Shown here: positions 56,694 to 64,000 of the stretch, one piece after another
How positions within the stretch are numbered: the stretch's first letter is position 1
How the letters are laid out: the number at the start of each line of letters is the position of its first letter
Assembly (NCBI RefSeq): GCF_015476545.1
Contig: NZ_JADMKV010000006.1
Coordinates: 41,079 to 105,078, forward strand
Length of the DNA: 64,000 nucleotides
Direction: 5' to 3'
Source: Methylobacter sp. BlB1
Lineage (GTDB): Bacteria > Pseudomonadota > Gammaproteobacteria > Methylococcales > Methylomonadaceae
Notes under the pieces: generated by a model
The model's input: only the letters and a program-made list of their open reading frames with translations
What the model was told of the DNA's origin: nothing
The model's database searches: none
Position numbers and translations under genes: made by a program

Positions 56694-56860
56694 ATAACTG
56701 ATGTTACGCCGTTGTAGGGTCGAATTCATTCGACCCAAAACGATTCCACTCCCTTCGTAGATTGACTGCCTTAACCCATGCCCTCCGAGACTCAAATACC
56801 ATAATGTTTGCAGTAACACTACTATAGAACATAGATCGATTCGTGCGTAACGTCAGTTAT
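56694..56860 (+). mobile_element. TIR element copy 1 (MITE-like)
   Basis: A 167-base element with 16-base terminal inverted repeats (ATAACTGATGTTACGC and GCGTAACGTCAGTTAT, 15 of 16 matched). Inside, GGGTCGAATTCATTCGACCC forms a perfect palindrome. It has no coding capacity. The first 40 and last 30 bases match copy 2 at 61840; the middles differ. It lies 17 bases beyond the cytochrome stop. Confidence 0.7.
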
Positions 56861-56877
56861 GTAACTAAACCAGAGAA

Positions 56878-57237
56878 CTATTGATCCCTGTTTAGCCAAT
56901 ACCATTCCTCGACAACCGGATTGGCACGGCGGCCTTGTTGTTCGGGGGGATAATTTGTTGCCAAATAAGTCAATATTTCCCGTTCTGTTTCCGCAGGCAG
57001 TTGACGTAATCCTTGGGTATTTTGCATCCAGCGGATCGTTTCCAGCCAACCCTGGCGGGTCGCTCTATTTTGAATGATCAGTTTTGCCGAATGACAAACG
57101 GTACATTCTGTTTTTACCGTTTCAAATCCCTGATCGATGATCAAGCCTGTTTCAGCATCTATGTTCTGTTGCGCCATCAACTGCGGCACAAAACATAACA
57201 GCAGGAAGCAAATTTTAGCCCTAATGAATAATCTCAT
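56878..57237 (-). CDS. c-type cytochrome of the second sulfite dehydrogenase
   Basis: A 119-residue periplasmic monoheme cytochrome c. It has a signal peptide (to about residue 22, QLMAQQ) and the heme motif CTVCHS (C45, C48, H49). The later RWMQNTQGLRQLPAETEREI contains the possible Met ligand and the helical turn of small cytochromes. It starts 11 bases downstream of the molybdopterin gene and is the likely electron acceptor, as SorB for SorA. Its stop is 17 bases from the repeat element. Confidence 0.9.
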   Translation of the reverse strand: MRLFIRAKICFLLLCFVPQLMAQQNIDAETGLIIDQGFETVKTECTVCHSAKLIIQNRATRQGWLETIRWMQNTQGLRQLPAETEREILTYLATNYPPEQQGRRANPVVEEWYWLNRDQ

Positions 57238-57248
57238 GCCTCGCCTGC

Positions 57249-58568
57249 CTAAATCACTTTAACAGCAATGCGATGACAGGCATTATTCAGATAGCCTTTC
57301 GGGTTCCAGCCCGGTACAACTATGGGCTGCATTTGTCCCGCACTATCTGTCGCCCTGGCCCAGACCTCATAATAACCCGGCCCGGGAAAATTCAGTTCCG
57401 TCCGCCAATGCTGCCAGGCCAACCGGTTTTTAGGCGCTTGCAGACTGCTGCGCTGCCAAGTCATGCCGAAATCAATCGAAGTATCTACCGCCGATACGCT
57501 CAAGTCTCCGGCCCAGGCATGGCCTCGCAAAGGCAGTTTCTGGCCGGCCTTGATCATGGCGCCTGTTTTTGGATACGTGATCAGCGATTTGACCGGCATG
57601 GATTCGATAATGCACATATCCTTTTCCATAACCTTCTCCCCCGGCTCGACGGGATGGCATGGCAGTTTATAAGACAACCCGGTCATTTTCGCGCCATCAT
57701 GGACTTTATTACGCACGACGATTTTACTGAGCCATTTTCCGGACGTGGAACCCGACCAGCCTCCGCAAACCAGCCTCAGCGGATGCCCGTTCATGACGGG
57801 CATATCCGCGCCATTCATGGCCCAGGCGATCAGCGTTTCATCTTCCAGCGCCTTGCTCATCGGCACGCCTCTCGATATCGGTTCAAGGCCGGATTTGCCG
57901 CTGATGTGGGTATCGCGCCCGTAATAGCCTATATAAACCGCATCATCCTTGATGCCTACCGATTCAAGCACATCCCGAAGACGCACGCCGGTCCATTCGG
58001 GGCAACCGACAGCACCGACCGTCCACTGACCTTCAGGGACCGGCGGATTAAACTCGCTTCTGCCATTACCGGCGCATTCGATCGTTAATTGATAGGTATA
58101 ATGCTTGAATTTACGTTTCAAATCTTCAAGGCTGAACTGGGCGTGGGATTTGACGGATTCGCCTTCGATGCGCAGCATCCAGGCGGCTGGATCAATGTTT
58201 TCAGGAGGAATGCCGTTATTGCGGATGAATAACTTATCGGCCGGCGTGATTAAATCATCCAACAGATGAGCCGGCGTTTCCGCATTGACAGGCCTATCGT
58301 TTATCACGATCAGGCCGGGATGTTTGCCGGCAATGCGGAAAGGCTCATCGGTATCGGCGAAAGCGGCCGGTATCAGCCCACTTGGCATATAATCGGCAAA
58401 AGGGATATTGGCGCCTAATGCCGCACTCATAGCCCACAATCCGCTTTTCTTCAAGAACCCTCTTCGGGTAATGGGATGGACTTCCCTTCCCCAAATTAAT
58501 TGATCAGCTTTTTCAGGATTCTCTTTATACAGTTCATGAATACCTTTCGAGACGTTATGATTTTTCAT
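57249..58568 (-). CDS. sorA: SorA-like sulfite dehydrogenase, molybdopterin subunit
   Basis: A 439-residue sulfite oxidase-family protein. A GGAAGGA site supports ATG 58568; the frame extends to 58661. It has a Tat signal TRRGFLKKSG (RR at 35-36). The molybdenum ligand is the cysteine of TIECAGNGR (C165), and the rest includes CPEWTGVRLRDVLE and a C-terminal dimerisation region. SorA differs from the SoxC-like enzyme at 26486 in the ECAGN versus ECGGN loop and in N-terminal length, so the cell has two distinct sulfite dehydrogenases. Electrons pass to the cytochrome encoded next to it. Confidence 0.85.
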   Translation of the reverse strand: MKNHNVSKGIHELYKENPEKADQLIWGREVHPITRRGFLKKSGLWAMSAALGANIPFADYMPSGLIPAAFADTDEPFRIAGKHPGLIVINDRPVNAETPAHLLDDLITPADKLFIRNNGIPPENIDPAAWMLRIEGESVKSHAQFSLEDLKRKFKHYTYQLTIECAGNGRSEFNPPVPEGQWTVGAVGCPEWTGVRLRDVLESVGIKDDAVYIGYYGRDTHISGKSGLEPISRGVPMSKALEDETLIAWAMNGADMPVMNGHPLRLVCGGWSGSTSGKWLSKIVVRNKVHDGAKMTGLSYKLPCHPVEPGEKVMEKDMCIIESMPVKSLITYPKTGAMIKAGQKLPLRGHAWAGDLSVSAVDTSIDFGMTWQRSSLQAPKNRLAWQHWRTELNFPGPGYYEVWARATDSAGQMQPIVVPGWNPKGYLNNACHRIAVKVI

Positions 58569-58692
58569 GACTGATCCTTCCAGCCTGCTAAACGAAGCTG
58601 AAGTTAATTCTTGGATATGGGCATTGTTACCCTTTCCCGAGTAAGGAAAAATAAGTCCCAATACCTATATCCTTTAAGCCAATGAGCAGGTA

Positions 58693-60375
58693 TCAGCGTC
58701 TATGGTTGCTTTGCCAGATAGAAACCAGTACCCAGAAAAATCCCAGAGTCGCACATGTAAAGCCGAGAAACGCGAAGGCCTGAATACCGAATATATAAGG
58801 GCCTCTTTCTATCGTCGTGATAATGGAGGAGCCGATAATCAGCGCGGCGGTTATAATGCCCATGGTTAACCGGCTCATGGCATTATCGTTCTTATTGACG
58901 TAATAATCGAAATGTTTGATGTTGATATCGACCTGGAAAGAGCCTTTGCGCGAAGCATGCAGCAGTTTGCGCATATCTTTCGGCAAATTGGATACCATAT
59001 CGGCAAAACTGACCAGATTCCGCCAGCCGCGTCTGGTGATGGCTTCCGGCCTGTAGCGGTCCATCATGATTTCCTGAAGATAGGGCGCCGCGAAAACCAG
59101 CGTATTGAACTCAGGATTAAGGTGTCTGCCGAGGCCGTCCAAAGTAATATAAGCCTTGATCAGCAGGGCCAGATCCGCCGGCAGAATCAAGTTATGGTCC
59201 CTTAGCAACGCCATCAGGTCGGTCATCATGTCCGTCAGACTCAGATCCTTGACCGCAAGCGAACTGTACTGATCGACAAACGCTTCTATCTCCACGGTAA
59301 GCGCCTGTTCATCCACCGTCGGATTGTCCGACCAGTCTTCAAGAATCTCAACCACCCTGGCAGGCGCATGGTTGACCATGCCGTACAATAAACTGACTAC
59401 CTGCTCCCGGCGCTCTTCGGTCAAACGGCCGATCATGCCGAAATCGATGAAGGCCAGTTTATTGTCGCGCAGGTAAAACACATTGCCTGGATGCGGATCG
59501 GCATGAAAAAAGCCGTCTTCCATGATCATTTGCATGACGGCCTTCGCGCCGCGATCAGCCAGCAGTTTTCTGTCAAGTCCGTCTCTCTCCAGGGACTCCA
59601 GATCCCTGCCGGGTATGCCTTCAATGTATTCCTGGACATTCAGTCTCTCGCAGGTCCACTGCCAATAAACTTGGGGAATCCTGATATTCGGATCGTTGCT
59701 TAAATTGAGAGCGACCTGTTCCGAATTTCTGCCCTCGCTGGCAAGATCGAGTTCCCGGCGCAAGGACTGGTTGAACTGACGCAGGATATTTCGCGGATGA
59801 AAACGCCGAAGCTCCGGCTCTTCGGACTCGGCAATATCTACAATGCGTTGCAAAAGCCGCAAATCGGCTTCGATGATTTTGCGCAAACCGGGCCGGCGAA
59901 CCTTTAAAATAACCGGGGTTCCATCCTTGAGAAGGGCTTTATGAACCTGTGCTATGGATGCGGCTGCCAGCGGTTGCCTGTCGACATAGGCAAAAGCCTC
60001 GTCAATGCCGCCTCCGATATCTTCTTCAATCTGTGGCAGCAATTCTTCAAATGGGATGGGAGGCGCCTGATCCTGAAGCTTCTCAAACTCTGCGATGTAA
60101 GCGGGTGGGAATACGTCGACACGGGTAGCCATAATCTGCCCCAGCTTGATATACGTGGGCCCCAAATCCTCGAGCACGCGTCTGACGCGTTGCGGCGTAT
60201 CGAGCCTGACATATTCTTCCACATACTGCCAATGCAGCACTCTTCCGGCTTTCTCCAGCGCCTGCCCCATGCCCAGGACGCGCACAAAGCTGCCGAATCC
60301 ATAACGTATCAGTATGGTTGCTATATCCTGAGCGCGGCCCAGATCCCTGGCAGCGCTTAACATTTGCCATAGCAT
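58693..60375 (-). CDS. ABC1/UbiB-family atypical kinase
   Basis: A 560-residue UbiB-type protein, acting in ubiquinone biosynthesis or quinone handling. The KxGQ motif is IKLGQ (77-80). Next comes the Ala-rich AAASIAQVHKA in place of a P-loop, then FFHADPHPGNVFYLRDNKLAFIDFGMIG with the catalytic and metal-binding Asp residues (DFGMIG). Two C-terminal transmembrane helices (about 505-555) place it in the inner membrane. It stands with a DUF6781-like protein rather than with ubiE-ubiJ, so this may be a second UbiB paralogue. Confidence 0.88.
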   Translation of the reverse strand: MLWQMLSAARDLGRAQDIATILIRYGFGSFVRVLGMGQALEKAGRVLHWQYVEEYVRLDTPQRVRRVLEDLGPTYIKLGQIMATRVDVFPPAYIAEFEKLQDQAPPIPFEELLPQIEEDIGGGIDEAFAYVDRQPLAAASIAQVHKALLKDGTPVILKVRRPGLRKIIEADLRLLQRIVDIAESEEPELRRFHPRNILRQFNQSLRRELDLASEGRNSEQVALNLSNDPNIRIPQVYWQWTCERLNVQEYIEGIPGRDLESLERDGLDRKLLADRGAKAVMQMIMEDGFFHADPHPGNVFYLRDNKLAFIDFGMIGRLTEERREQVVSLLYGMVNHAPARVVEILEDWSDNPTVDEQALTVEIEAFVDQYSSLAVKDLSLTDMMTDLMALLRDHNLILPADLALLIKAYITLDGLGRHLNPEFNTLVFAAPYLQEIMMDRYRPEAITRRGWRNLVSFADMVSNLPKDMRKLLHASRKGSFQVDINIKHFDYYVNKNDNAMSRLTMGIITAALIIGSSIITTIERGPYIFGIQAFAFLGFTCATLGFFWVLVSIWQSNHRR

Positions 60376-60389
60376 GTATTACGCCGGCT

Positions 60390-61025
60390 TTATTTTTTGG
60401 CTTGCGATGAACGCAGGCTTTCAGCGATACCTGCCAAAATGCCGCCGCCAATCTCGGCTAATGCGGAAGTTGCCGCCATCGCGCTCGATATAAGCGAGCC
60501 TGTGCTGAACTTCGGCAAATCCTTCAGCGCGTCCATGGCGATGGAGGCCTGCTCGCCGACCGCCGTTCCGCTTTGTCGCGCGTGCGTCGTAAAATCATTG
60601 ACGATGTCGGCAACAATTTGATTACTGTCTTTGGCAATTTTCTTCACCGTATCCAGAAACATCGTTTCCAGTTGCTGTATATCGTCAGCGGCCTTGTTAA
60701 AATCATAATGAGAATAGTCGCTAACCTTAGAAGCCGCTTCCTGAATAGCCAGTTTCGAGGCTTCCGCGGCTTTCGCCAAAGCATCATCCAAGGCCGAGAC
60801 GGCCTGCGTGAAAGCCTCTCTGGAGTGTTCGCCCTGACTTCCTATGGCATCGCCAATACCTTTAGCGACAGCATCAGCCACTTTGGTAATATTATCCATA
60901 TCCAGTTGCCGTGCCGTCAGCGCTTTCAGGGTAATATCCTTAACCCGCTGGTAAATATCGGAACCCGAATCGACCGCGTCGCGGACTGCCTCTTGTACAT
61001 CTTCTTGCTGATTGAATTCAGTCAT
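60390..61025 (-). CDS. Helical conserved protein (DUF6781-like)
   Basis: A 211-residue, Ala/Asp/Ser-rich, nearly all-helical cytoplasmic protein (for example VRDAVDSGSDIYQRVKDITLKALT at the start and SLISSAMAATSALAEIGGGILAGIAESL at the end). Phasin-like amphipathic helices suggest a surface- or membrane-binding protein. It precedes the UbiB-like gene by 14 bases, so the two are co-transcribed. I recall similar proteins (DUF6781) next to UbiB genes in related bacteria; that family name is tentative. Confidence 0.7.
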   Translation of the reverse strand: MTEFNQQEDVQEAVRDAVDSGSDIYQRVKDITLKALTARQLDMDNITKVADAVAKGIGDAIGSQGEHSREAFTQAVSALDDALAKAAEASKLAIQEAASKVSDYSHYDFNKAADDIQQLETMFLDTVKKIAKDSNQIVADIVNDFTTHARQSGTAVGEQASIAMDALKDLPKFSTGSLISSAMAATSALAEIGGGILAGIAESLRSSQAKK

Positions 61026-61154
61026 AGCCGTTCTCCAAACGCCTGTAAAATTAAAATACCCTTTTATTTTTTAGAAAGTGAAGACGCGCTAGGGTTCATA
61101 GTGATGTAAATACAACTCATGCAGGCTTCTATCCCTGCTCATCGGAAAAAACAC

Positions 61155-61361
61155 CTACTCCAGTTCTATCCCGCCCTTGATATTGTAAGTCAGGTCTATG
61201 GCAGGAATATTAAGCGTCATCGAGACATCGAGCGTCTCTGATCCATCCAGTTTTCCGGCTTGAATTGCCTGGGCGACAGCATGCTCAATTTCCCGCTGCG
61301 ATGACACGCCGACTTTCTTGAGATATTTCCTGATTTCCATATTAAAAGTATCTTCGTTCAT
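61155..61361 (-). CDS. Small DUF6494-like protein
   Basis: A 68-residue protein, MNEDTFNMEIRKYLKKVGV at the start, then HAVAQAIQAGKLDGSETLDVSMTLNIP and IDLTYNIKGGIELE. It matches the small DUF6494 type by pattern. Function is unknown. It lies on the same strand between the pterin dehydratase and the helical protein and may be co-transcribed. GGTC site not obvious. Confidence 0.8.
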   Translation of the reverse strand: MNEDTFNMEIRKYLKKVGVSSQREIEHAVAQAIQAGKLDGSETLDVSMTLNIPAIDLTYNIKGGIELE

Positions 61362-61427
61362 TTCGACCTCCGTGGATCAAACTGCGAAATTATATACTTC
61401 GTTGACGGATTATCCTGCAAGCCGCGT

Positions 61428-61811
61428 TTAATCGTATTTAATATATTTGAATCGCGGATCGTCAGGCGTGCCTTGCAAAGCACCGCCTTCCTTGCCCGGC
61501 TGCCAACCTATCACTTCCTCGATTTTTCTGGCCAGTTCAAAATCCTTATTGGTAATACCTTTAGCTTCATGATTCATTAATTTAACGATCACAAAGGCAT
61601 AGGAAACGCTGAGATCGGGATGATGAAAAGCTGCCTCGGCCAGATGCCCGATAGTATTCACAACCATCAACGTCGCTTTCCAGCCGCTGGTTTTGTATTT
61701 GCGGCGAATCCAGCCGTTTTCAAGATACCAATGCGGCAACTCTTCTTTCAGTCGCGCTTCTACTTCAGCATCGGAATAAGTTTCTTCTTGTTTGCGTTCT
61801 CTCCAACCCAT
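61428..61811 (-). CDS. Second pterin-4a-carbinolamine dehydratase-like protein
   Basis: A 127-residue PCD-family protein. The dehydratase motif is E-x3-H-H-P (EAAFHHPDL), followed by VIVKLMNHEAKGITNKDF. The N-terminal extension and the tail GKEGGALQGTPDDPRFKYIKYD are not typical of PhhB. This group of PCD paralogues has been linked by gene clustering to molybdopterin enzymes, which fits the nearby SorA-like dehydrogenase. Read first in a minus-strand run that leads to DUF6494, the helical protein and UbiB. Confidence 0.85.
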   Translation of the reverse strand: MGWRERKQEETYSDAEVEARLKEELPHWYLENGWIRRKYKTSGWKATLMVVNTIGHLAEAAFHHPDLSVSYAFVIVKLMNHEAKGITNKDFELARKIEEVIGWQPGKEGGALQGTPDDPRFKYIKYD

Positions 61812-61839
61812 GTCAGTCTCCTCTCTCTATTTGACTATC

Positions 61840-61990
61840 AACTGATATTACGCCGTTGTAGGGTCGAATTAATTCCACCCAGGACAACCGGGATATACAG
61901 GCAATGCGAATACCGTAAAGGGCACAAGTGAATTCGCATCTACACGGCATACTAAAACAGCACATAGTCGATTCATGCGTAACATCAGTT
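61840..61990 (+). mobile_element. TIR element copy 2 (MITE-like)
   Basis: A 151-base element with 14-base terminal inverted repeats (AACTGATATTACGC and GCGTAACATCAGTT, 13 of 14). It starts like copy 1 (CGTTGTAGGGTCGAATT) and ends like it (CATAGTCGATTCATGCG), with a different centre. The centre holds ATGCGAAT...ATTCGCAT, a second hairpin matching the partial copy at 38935. Confidence 0.7.
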
Positions 61991-62232
61991 ATCGATTTCA
62001 GGTTATAAACCAAAGTTAAAAAACAAACCAGCAATTAAATCCGGAGAACTATCGGGCCAAGCAAATCGCAGAATCCTTTGAGTGATTTTTATATATTTTC
62101 GTTGCATTAACAAAAACCTAGGTAATCGGCCCAATTGCACCATTTTGATCTATCAGAAACAATAGCGTCCGTTCAATGTTAACTTTAGCAAAAAACAAGT
62201 TAACTTCAGTTTAAGCAATAAAGGACGGCTTT
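61991..62232. other. Spacer between element copy 2 and the small membrane gene
   Basis: AT-rich, no gene found. Presumably contains the promoter of the small gene at 62233. Confidence 0.35.
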
Positions 62233-62394
62233 ATGTTTAATAATAAACTGATAAATTTCATCAACTTACTGATCAGCATCAGCACACTGATGCTGCATTT
62301 TCTGATCAAAGAACTATCTTCATCTTTAAAACGTACCAAAATTCGACCTCTTAACCGCCTGCCCTTGCCCGAGAAGCAGGATGAAGGCGTATAG
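62233..62394 (+). CDS. Small predicted membrane-associated protein
   Basis: A 53-residue frame with a strong AAAGGA site eight bases before ATG. The first 25 residues are hydrophobic (LINFINLLISISTLM) and the rest is basic (LKRTKIRPLNRLP, then PEKQDEGV). It is too short for most gene callers. Membrane-anchored small regulators have this shape. It is divergent from no certain gene and overlaps on the opposite strand an unconvincing frame. Confidence 0.45.
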   Translation: MFNNKLINFINLLISISTLMLHFLIKELSSSLKRTKIRPLNRLPLPEKQDEGV

Positions 62395-62473
62395 AACAGG
62401 TCTTTTCCTGAGATAATCAGGCTGCCTGCCTGATACCGAGATTCCGATGAGGCTAAGAAGCAAATCTTAAGCC

Positions 62474-63100
62474 TCATTGACCTTCCGCCCCTCCCGGACC
62501 TTCCGTTTCCGGCTCAAGCTGACTGGCTCCGCAACCTTTCTGATAAAAAATAAGCGACGGCGGGAACGGAACAACATCTATATTTAATGTTGTTTCCTCT
62601 TGAAATGCATCAATGGGAACCGTCACAGCGCTCCGGAAATTTTTAGTCAGTTGTGTGGCCAGTTTCCGCTGCGCATCATCCTCTCCCAGAGAAAAAGGGT
62701 CTTCGGCGAGATTAGTAGCCTGAACAGCTTCATCCAAAGCATTGATCGAGAAGGTCTGTATTTTATTTTCGAAGTCAGCGAAGACTTTCGGACCTCTCTC
62801 GCGCTTGATACGTTCTATGTCGTCGGCATCTGCATAGACCAGGAACACGCCTTTAACGCCTTGAAAATCATTTTTGCAGATACCACCGTCCATGATTCTG
62901 ACCAGTTTCAGGGTTTTATCATCTTTGACGATCGTAAGCGGCGGATTTTGGCCGGACATATCAACCGTGCTTTCAGGCACGGCTGGTGTTTCGGTGGTTG
63001 CAGGCGTCTCGCCCTCTTTCTCCTCTTTGACTTCTTTAGTTGCACATGCGGCCAGCATAATAAATAGCATACCTGTCAAAATTTTTACGCTTGCCTTCAT
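62474..63100 (-). CDS. Lipoprotein of unknown function
   Basis: A 208-residue lipoprotein. Its lipobox is LAAC (C19) after MKASVKILTGMLFIM. A charged, Pro/Glu/Thr-rich linker (KEVKEEKEGETPATTETPAV) follows, then a compact domain from about residue 50 (NPPLTIVKDDKTLKLVRIMDGG) with a VYADADDIERIKRERGPKVF stretch. The start ATG 63100 has an AGGAGAAATA site; an upstream frame to 63166 is not used. I recognise no family. Confidence 0.8.
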   Translation of the reverse strand: MKASVKILTGMLFIMLAACATKEVKEEKEGETPATTETPAVPESTVDMSGQNPPLTIVKDDKTLKLVRIMDGGICKNDFQGVKGVFLVYADADDIERIKRERGPKVFADFENKIQTFSINALDEAVQATNLAEDPFSLGEDDAQRKLATQLTKNFRSAVTVPIDAFQEETTLNIDVVPFPPSLIFYQKGCGASQLEPETEGPGGAEGQ

Positions 63101-63225
63101 TATTTCTCCTTTTGTTATTGTTAGAGGCGACGAGTAATCCGTCATATTATAATATTTAAGGAACATTTAAGATAAAGTATAGATGAGCTATTTAGTCAAA
63201 TAGCTTTGATAAATTGCTTGGCTTT

Positions 63226-64000
63226 TTAGAGCGTTAACCTGCCGTCACGATAATCGCGAAAAGCCTGTTCAATTTCTTCATGCGTATTCATGACAAAAGG
63301 GCCGGATTGAACGACAGGCTCCCTGATCGGGCTGGCAGCCAATACTAAAAACCGGCAATCGTAACCGTGCGTCTTCAATTCAATATCGGTGCCCGGCGTC
63401 AGCAAGCCAAGTTGACCTTCTGTCAACGAATTGTCCGAATCGCCGACATTAAGATCACCCTCATAAACATAAATCAAGACAGTCTGCTGTTCACCCACAG
63501 GGATATGAATATCTTGGCCTTCAGCCAGCAGGACGTCGAAATAAAGCGGACGGGTGGCAACACCCGTTACCGGCCCTGTTACCTTTCCGGAGTCCGATAT
63601 AAACTCTCCGGCGATCACTTTGACATAGGCGCCATCAGCAAGCGGCACGACCGGAATCATTTCAGCGCCGAATTCCTGGTAGTGCGGCGGTTTCATCTTT
63701 TCGCTGGCCGGCAGGTTAATCCATAACTGAAAGCCGTGCAGCCGGCCCTGTTCCTGCTCGGGCATTTCAGAATGGATAACGCCGTGAGCCGCTGTCATCC
63801 ACTGTACAGAGCCGGGCTTCAAATGACCTTCATTACCCATGTGATCGCGATGGCGCATCGCACCTGCCAGCATATACGTGACCGTCTCAAAGCCCCGGTG
63901 CGGATGTTCGGGAAAGCCGCCGATATAATCGTCAGGATTATCGGTGCAAAATTCATCCAGCAGGATGAACGGATCGAGCAGATCCTGCCGTCTACGGCTT
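63226..64000 (-). CDS. Pirin-family protein, N-terminus beyond the window
   Basis: A bicupin of the pirin family. The coding frame continues past the window end, so the start is unseen. The visible start is GFPEHPHRGFETVTYML, the conserved cupin metal-binding His pair of pirins. It is followed by MTAAHGVIHSEMP (another metal His) and, in the second cupin, a beta-rich region with TPGTDIELKTHGYDCRFLVL and VMNTHEEIEQAFRDYRDGR. Members act as quercetinases, redox sensors or transcription cofactors. The product cannot be told from the sequence. Confidence 0.92.
   Translation of the reverse strand, partial: SRRRQDLLDPFILLDEFCTDNPDDYIGGFPEHPHRGFETVTYMLAGAMRHRDHMGNEGHLKPGSVQWMTAAHGVIHSEMPEQEQGRLHGFQLWINLPASEKMKPPHYQEFGAEMIPVVPLADGAYVKVIAGEFISDSGKVTGPVTGVATRPLYFDVLLAEGQDIHIPVGEQQTVLIYVYEGDLNVGDSDNSLTEGQLGLLTPGTDIELKTHGYDCRFLVLAASPIREPVVQSGPFVMNTHEEIEQAFRDYRDGRLTL

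Noticed and set aside
62211-62477. 88-codon minus-strand frame
   Set aside because: Basic, Ser-rich composition without motifs, opposite a small frame with a good ribosome site.

Overview
The window looks like the chromosome of a gammaproteobacterium. The best guess is a methanotroph or methylotroph of the Methylococcales. The order smc-zipA-ligA and a heme-motif cis/trans fatty acid isomerase (Cti) support the class. A four-gene ABC/beta-propeller operon of the type that accompanies PQQ-dependent alcohol dehydrogenases, two sulfite-dehydrogenase pairs and a UbiB-type kinase support the lifestyle. No methane or methanol oxidation gene is present, so the order-level assignment is inference.

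Layout. 1-7285, mostly minus strand: a tRNA-Gly end, an SH3-like membrane protein, a large unknown protein, cysK, and the PQQ-associated ABC operon (permease, ATPase, YVTN propeller, LivK-type binding protein). 7396-12815, plus strand: PilZ, MOSC, Na/Pi symporter, a coiled-coil protein, glnS. 12936-21490: a GC-rich five-gene alpha-2-macroglobulin operon (yfaA-yfaT-yfaS-yfaQ-yfaP order) that looks imported and has its own promoter. 21600-30732: accessory genes (WbqC-like, PaiB-like, aqpZ), a SoxC-like sulfite dehydrogenase with its cytochrome, an NTF2-like protein, apbE, and an OmpA porin. 31035-38657: ligA (with altered active-site residues), zipA, smc, queF, psd. 38658-41156: repeats, an NYN/PIN-like protein, a MarR regulator and DUF2024 behind a terminator. 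41209-49203: slipin/NfeD, an EEP hydrolase/phosphatidyltransferase/DUF1289 operon, a pterin dehydratase, an MBL-fold protein, cti and an Arg-rich protein. 49515-54207: prkA-yeaH-spoVR. 54389-64000, minus strand: a beta-barrel/C39-peptidase pair, a second sulfite dehydrogenase with cytochrome, UbiB-like kinase, two helical or unknown proteins, a second pterin dehydratase, a lipoprotein and a truncated pirin. Two copies of a short element with terminal inverted repeats lie at 56694 and 61840. A third, partial, inverted copy lies near 38940.

The most notable system is the macroglobulin operon. It encodes a protease-trap protein with an intact CAEQ thioester motif, an NlpC/P60-like protein (DUF1175), a very short DUF2300 protein reduced to an HExxH-bearing region, and a DUF2135 protein fused to an LprI/DUF1311 (lysozyme-inhibitor-like) domain. 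Together these read as an envelope shield against foreign lytic enzymes. Also notable are a LigA at the canonical locus that has lost several residues considered essential, and an isolated C39-peptidase/outer-membrane-barrel pair that resembles fapD-fapF without amyloid subunits nearby.
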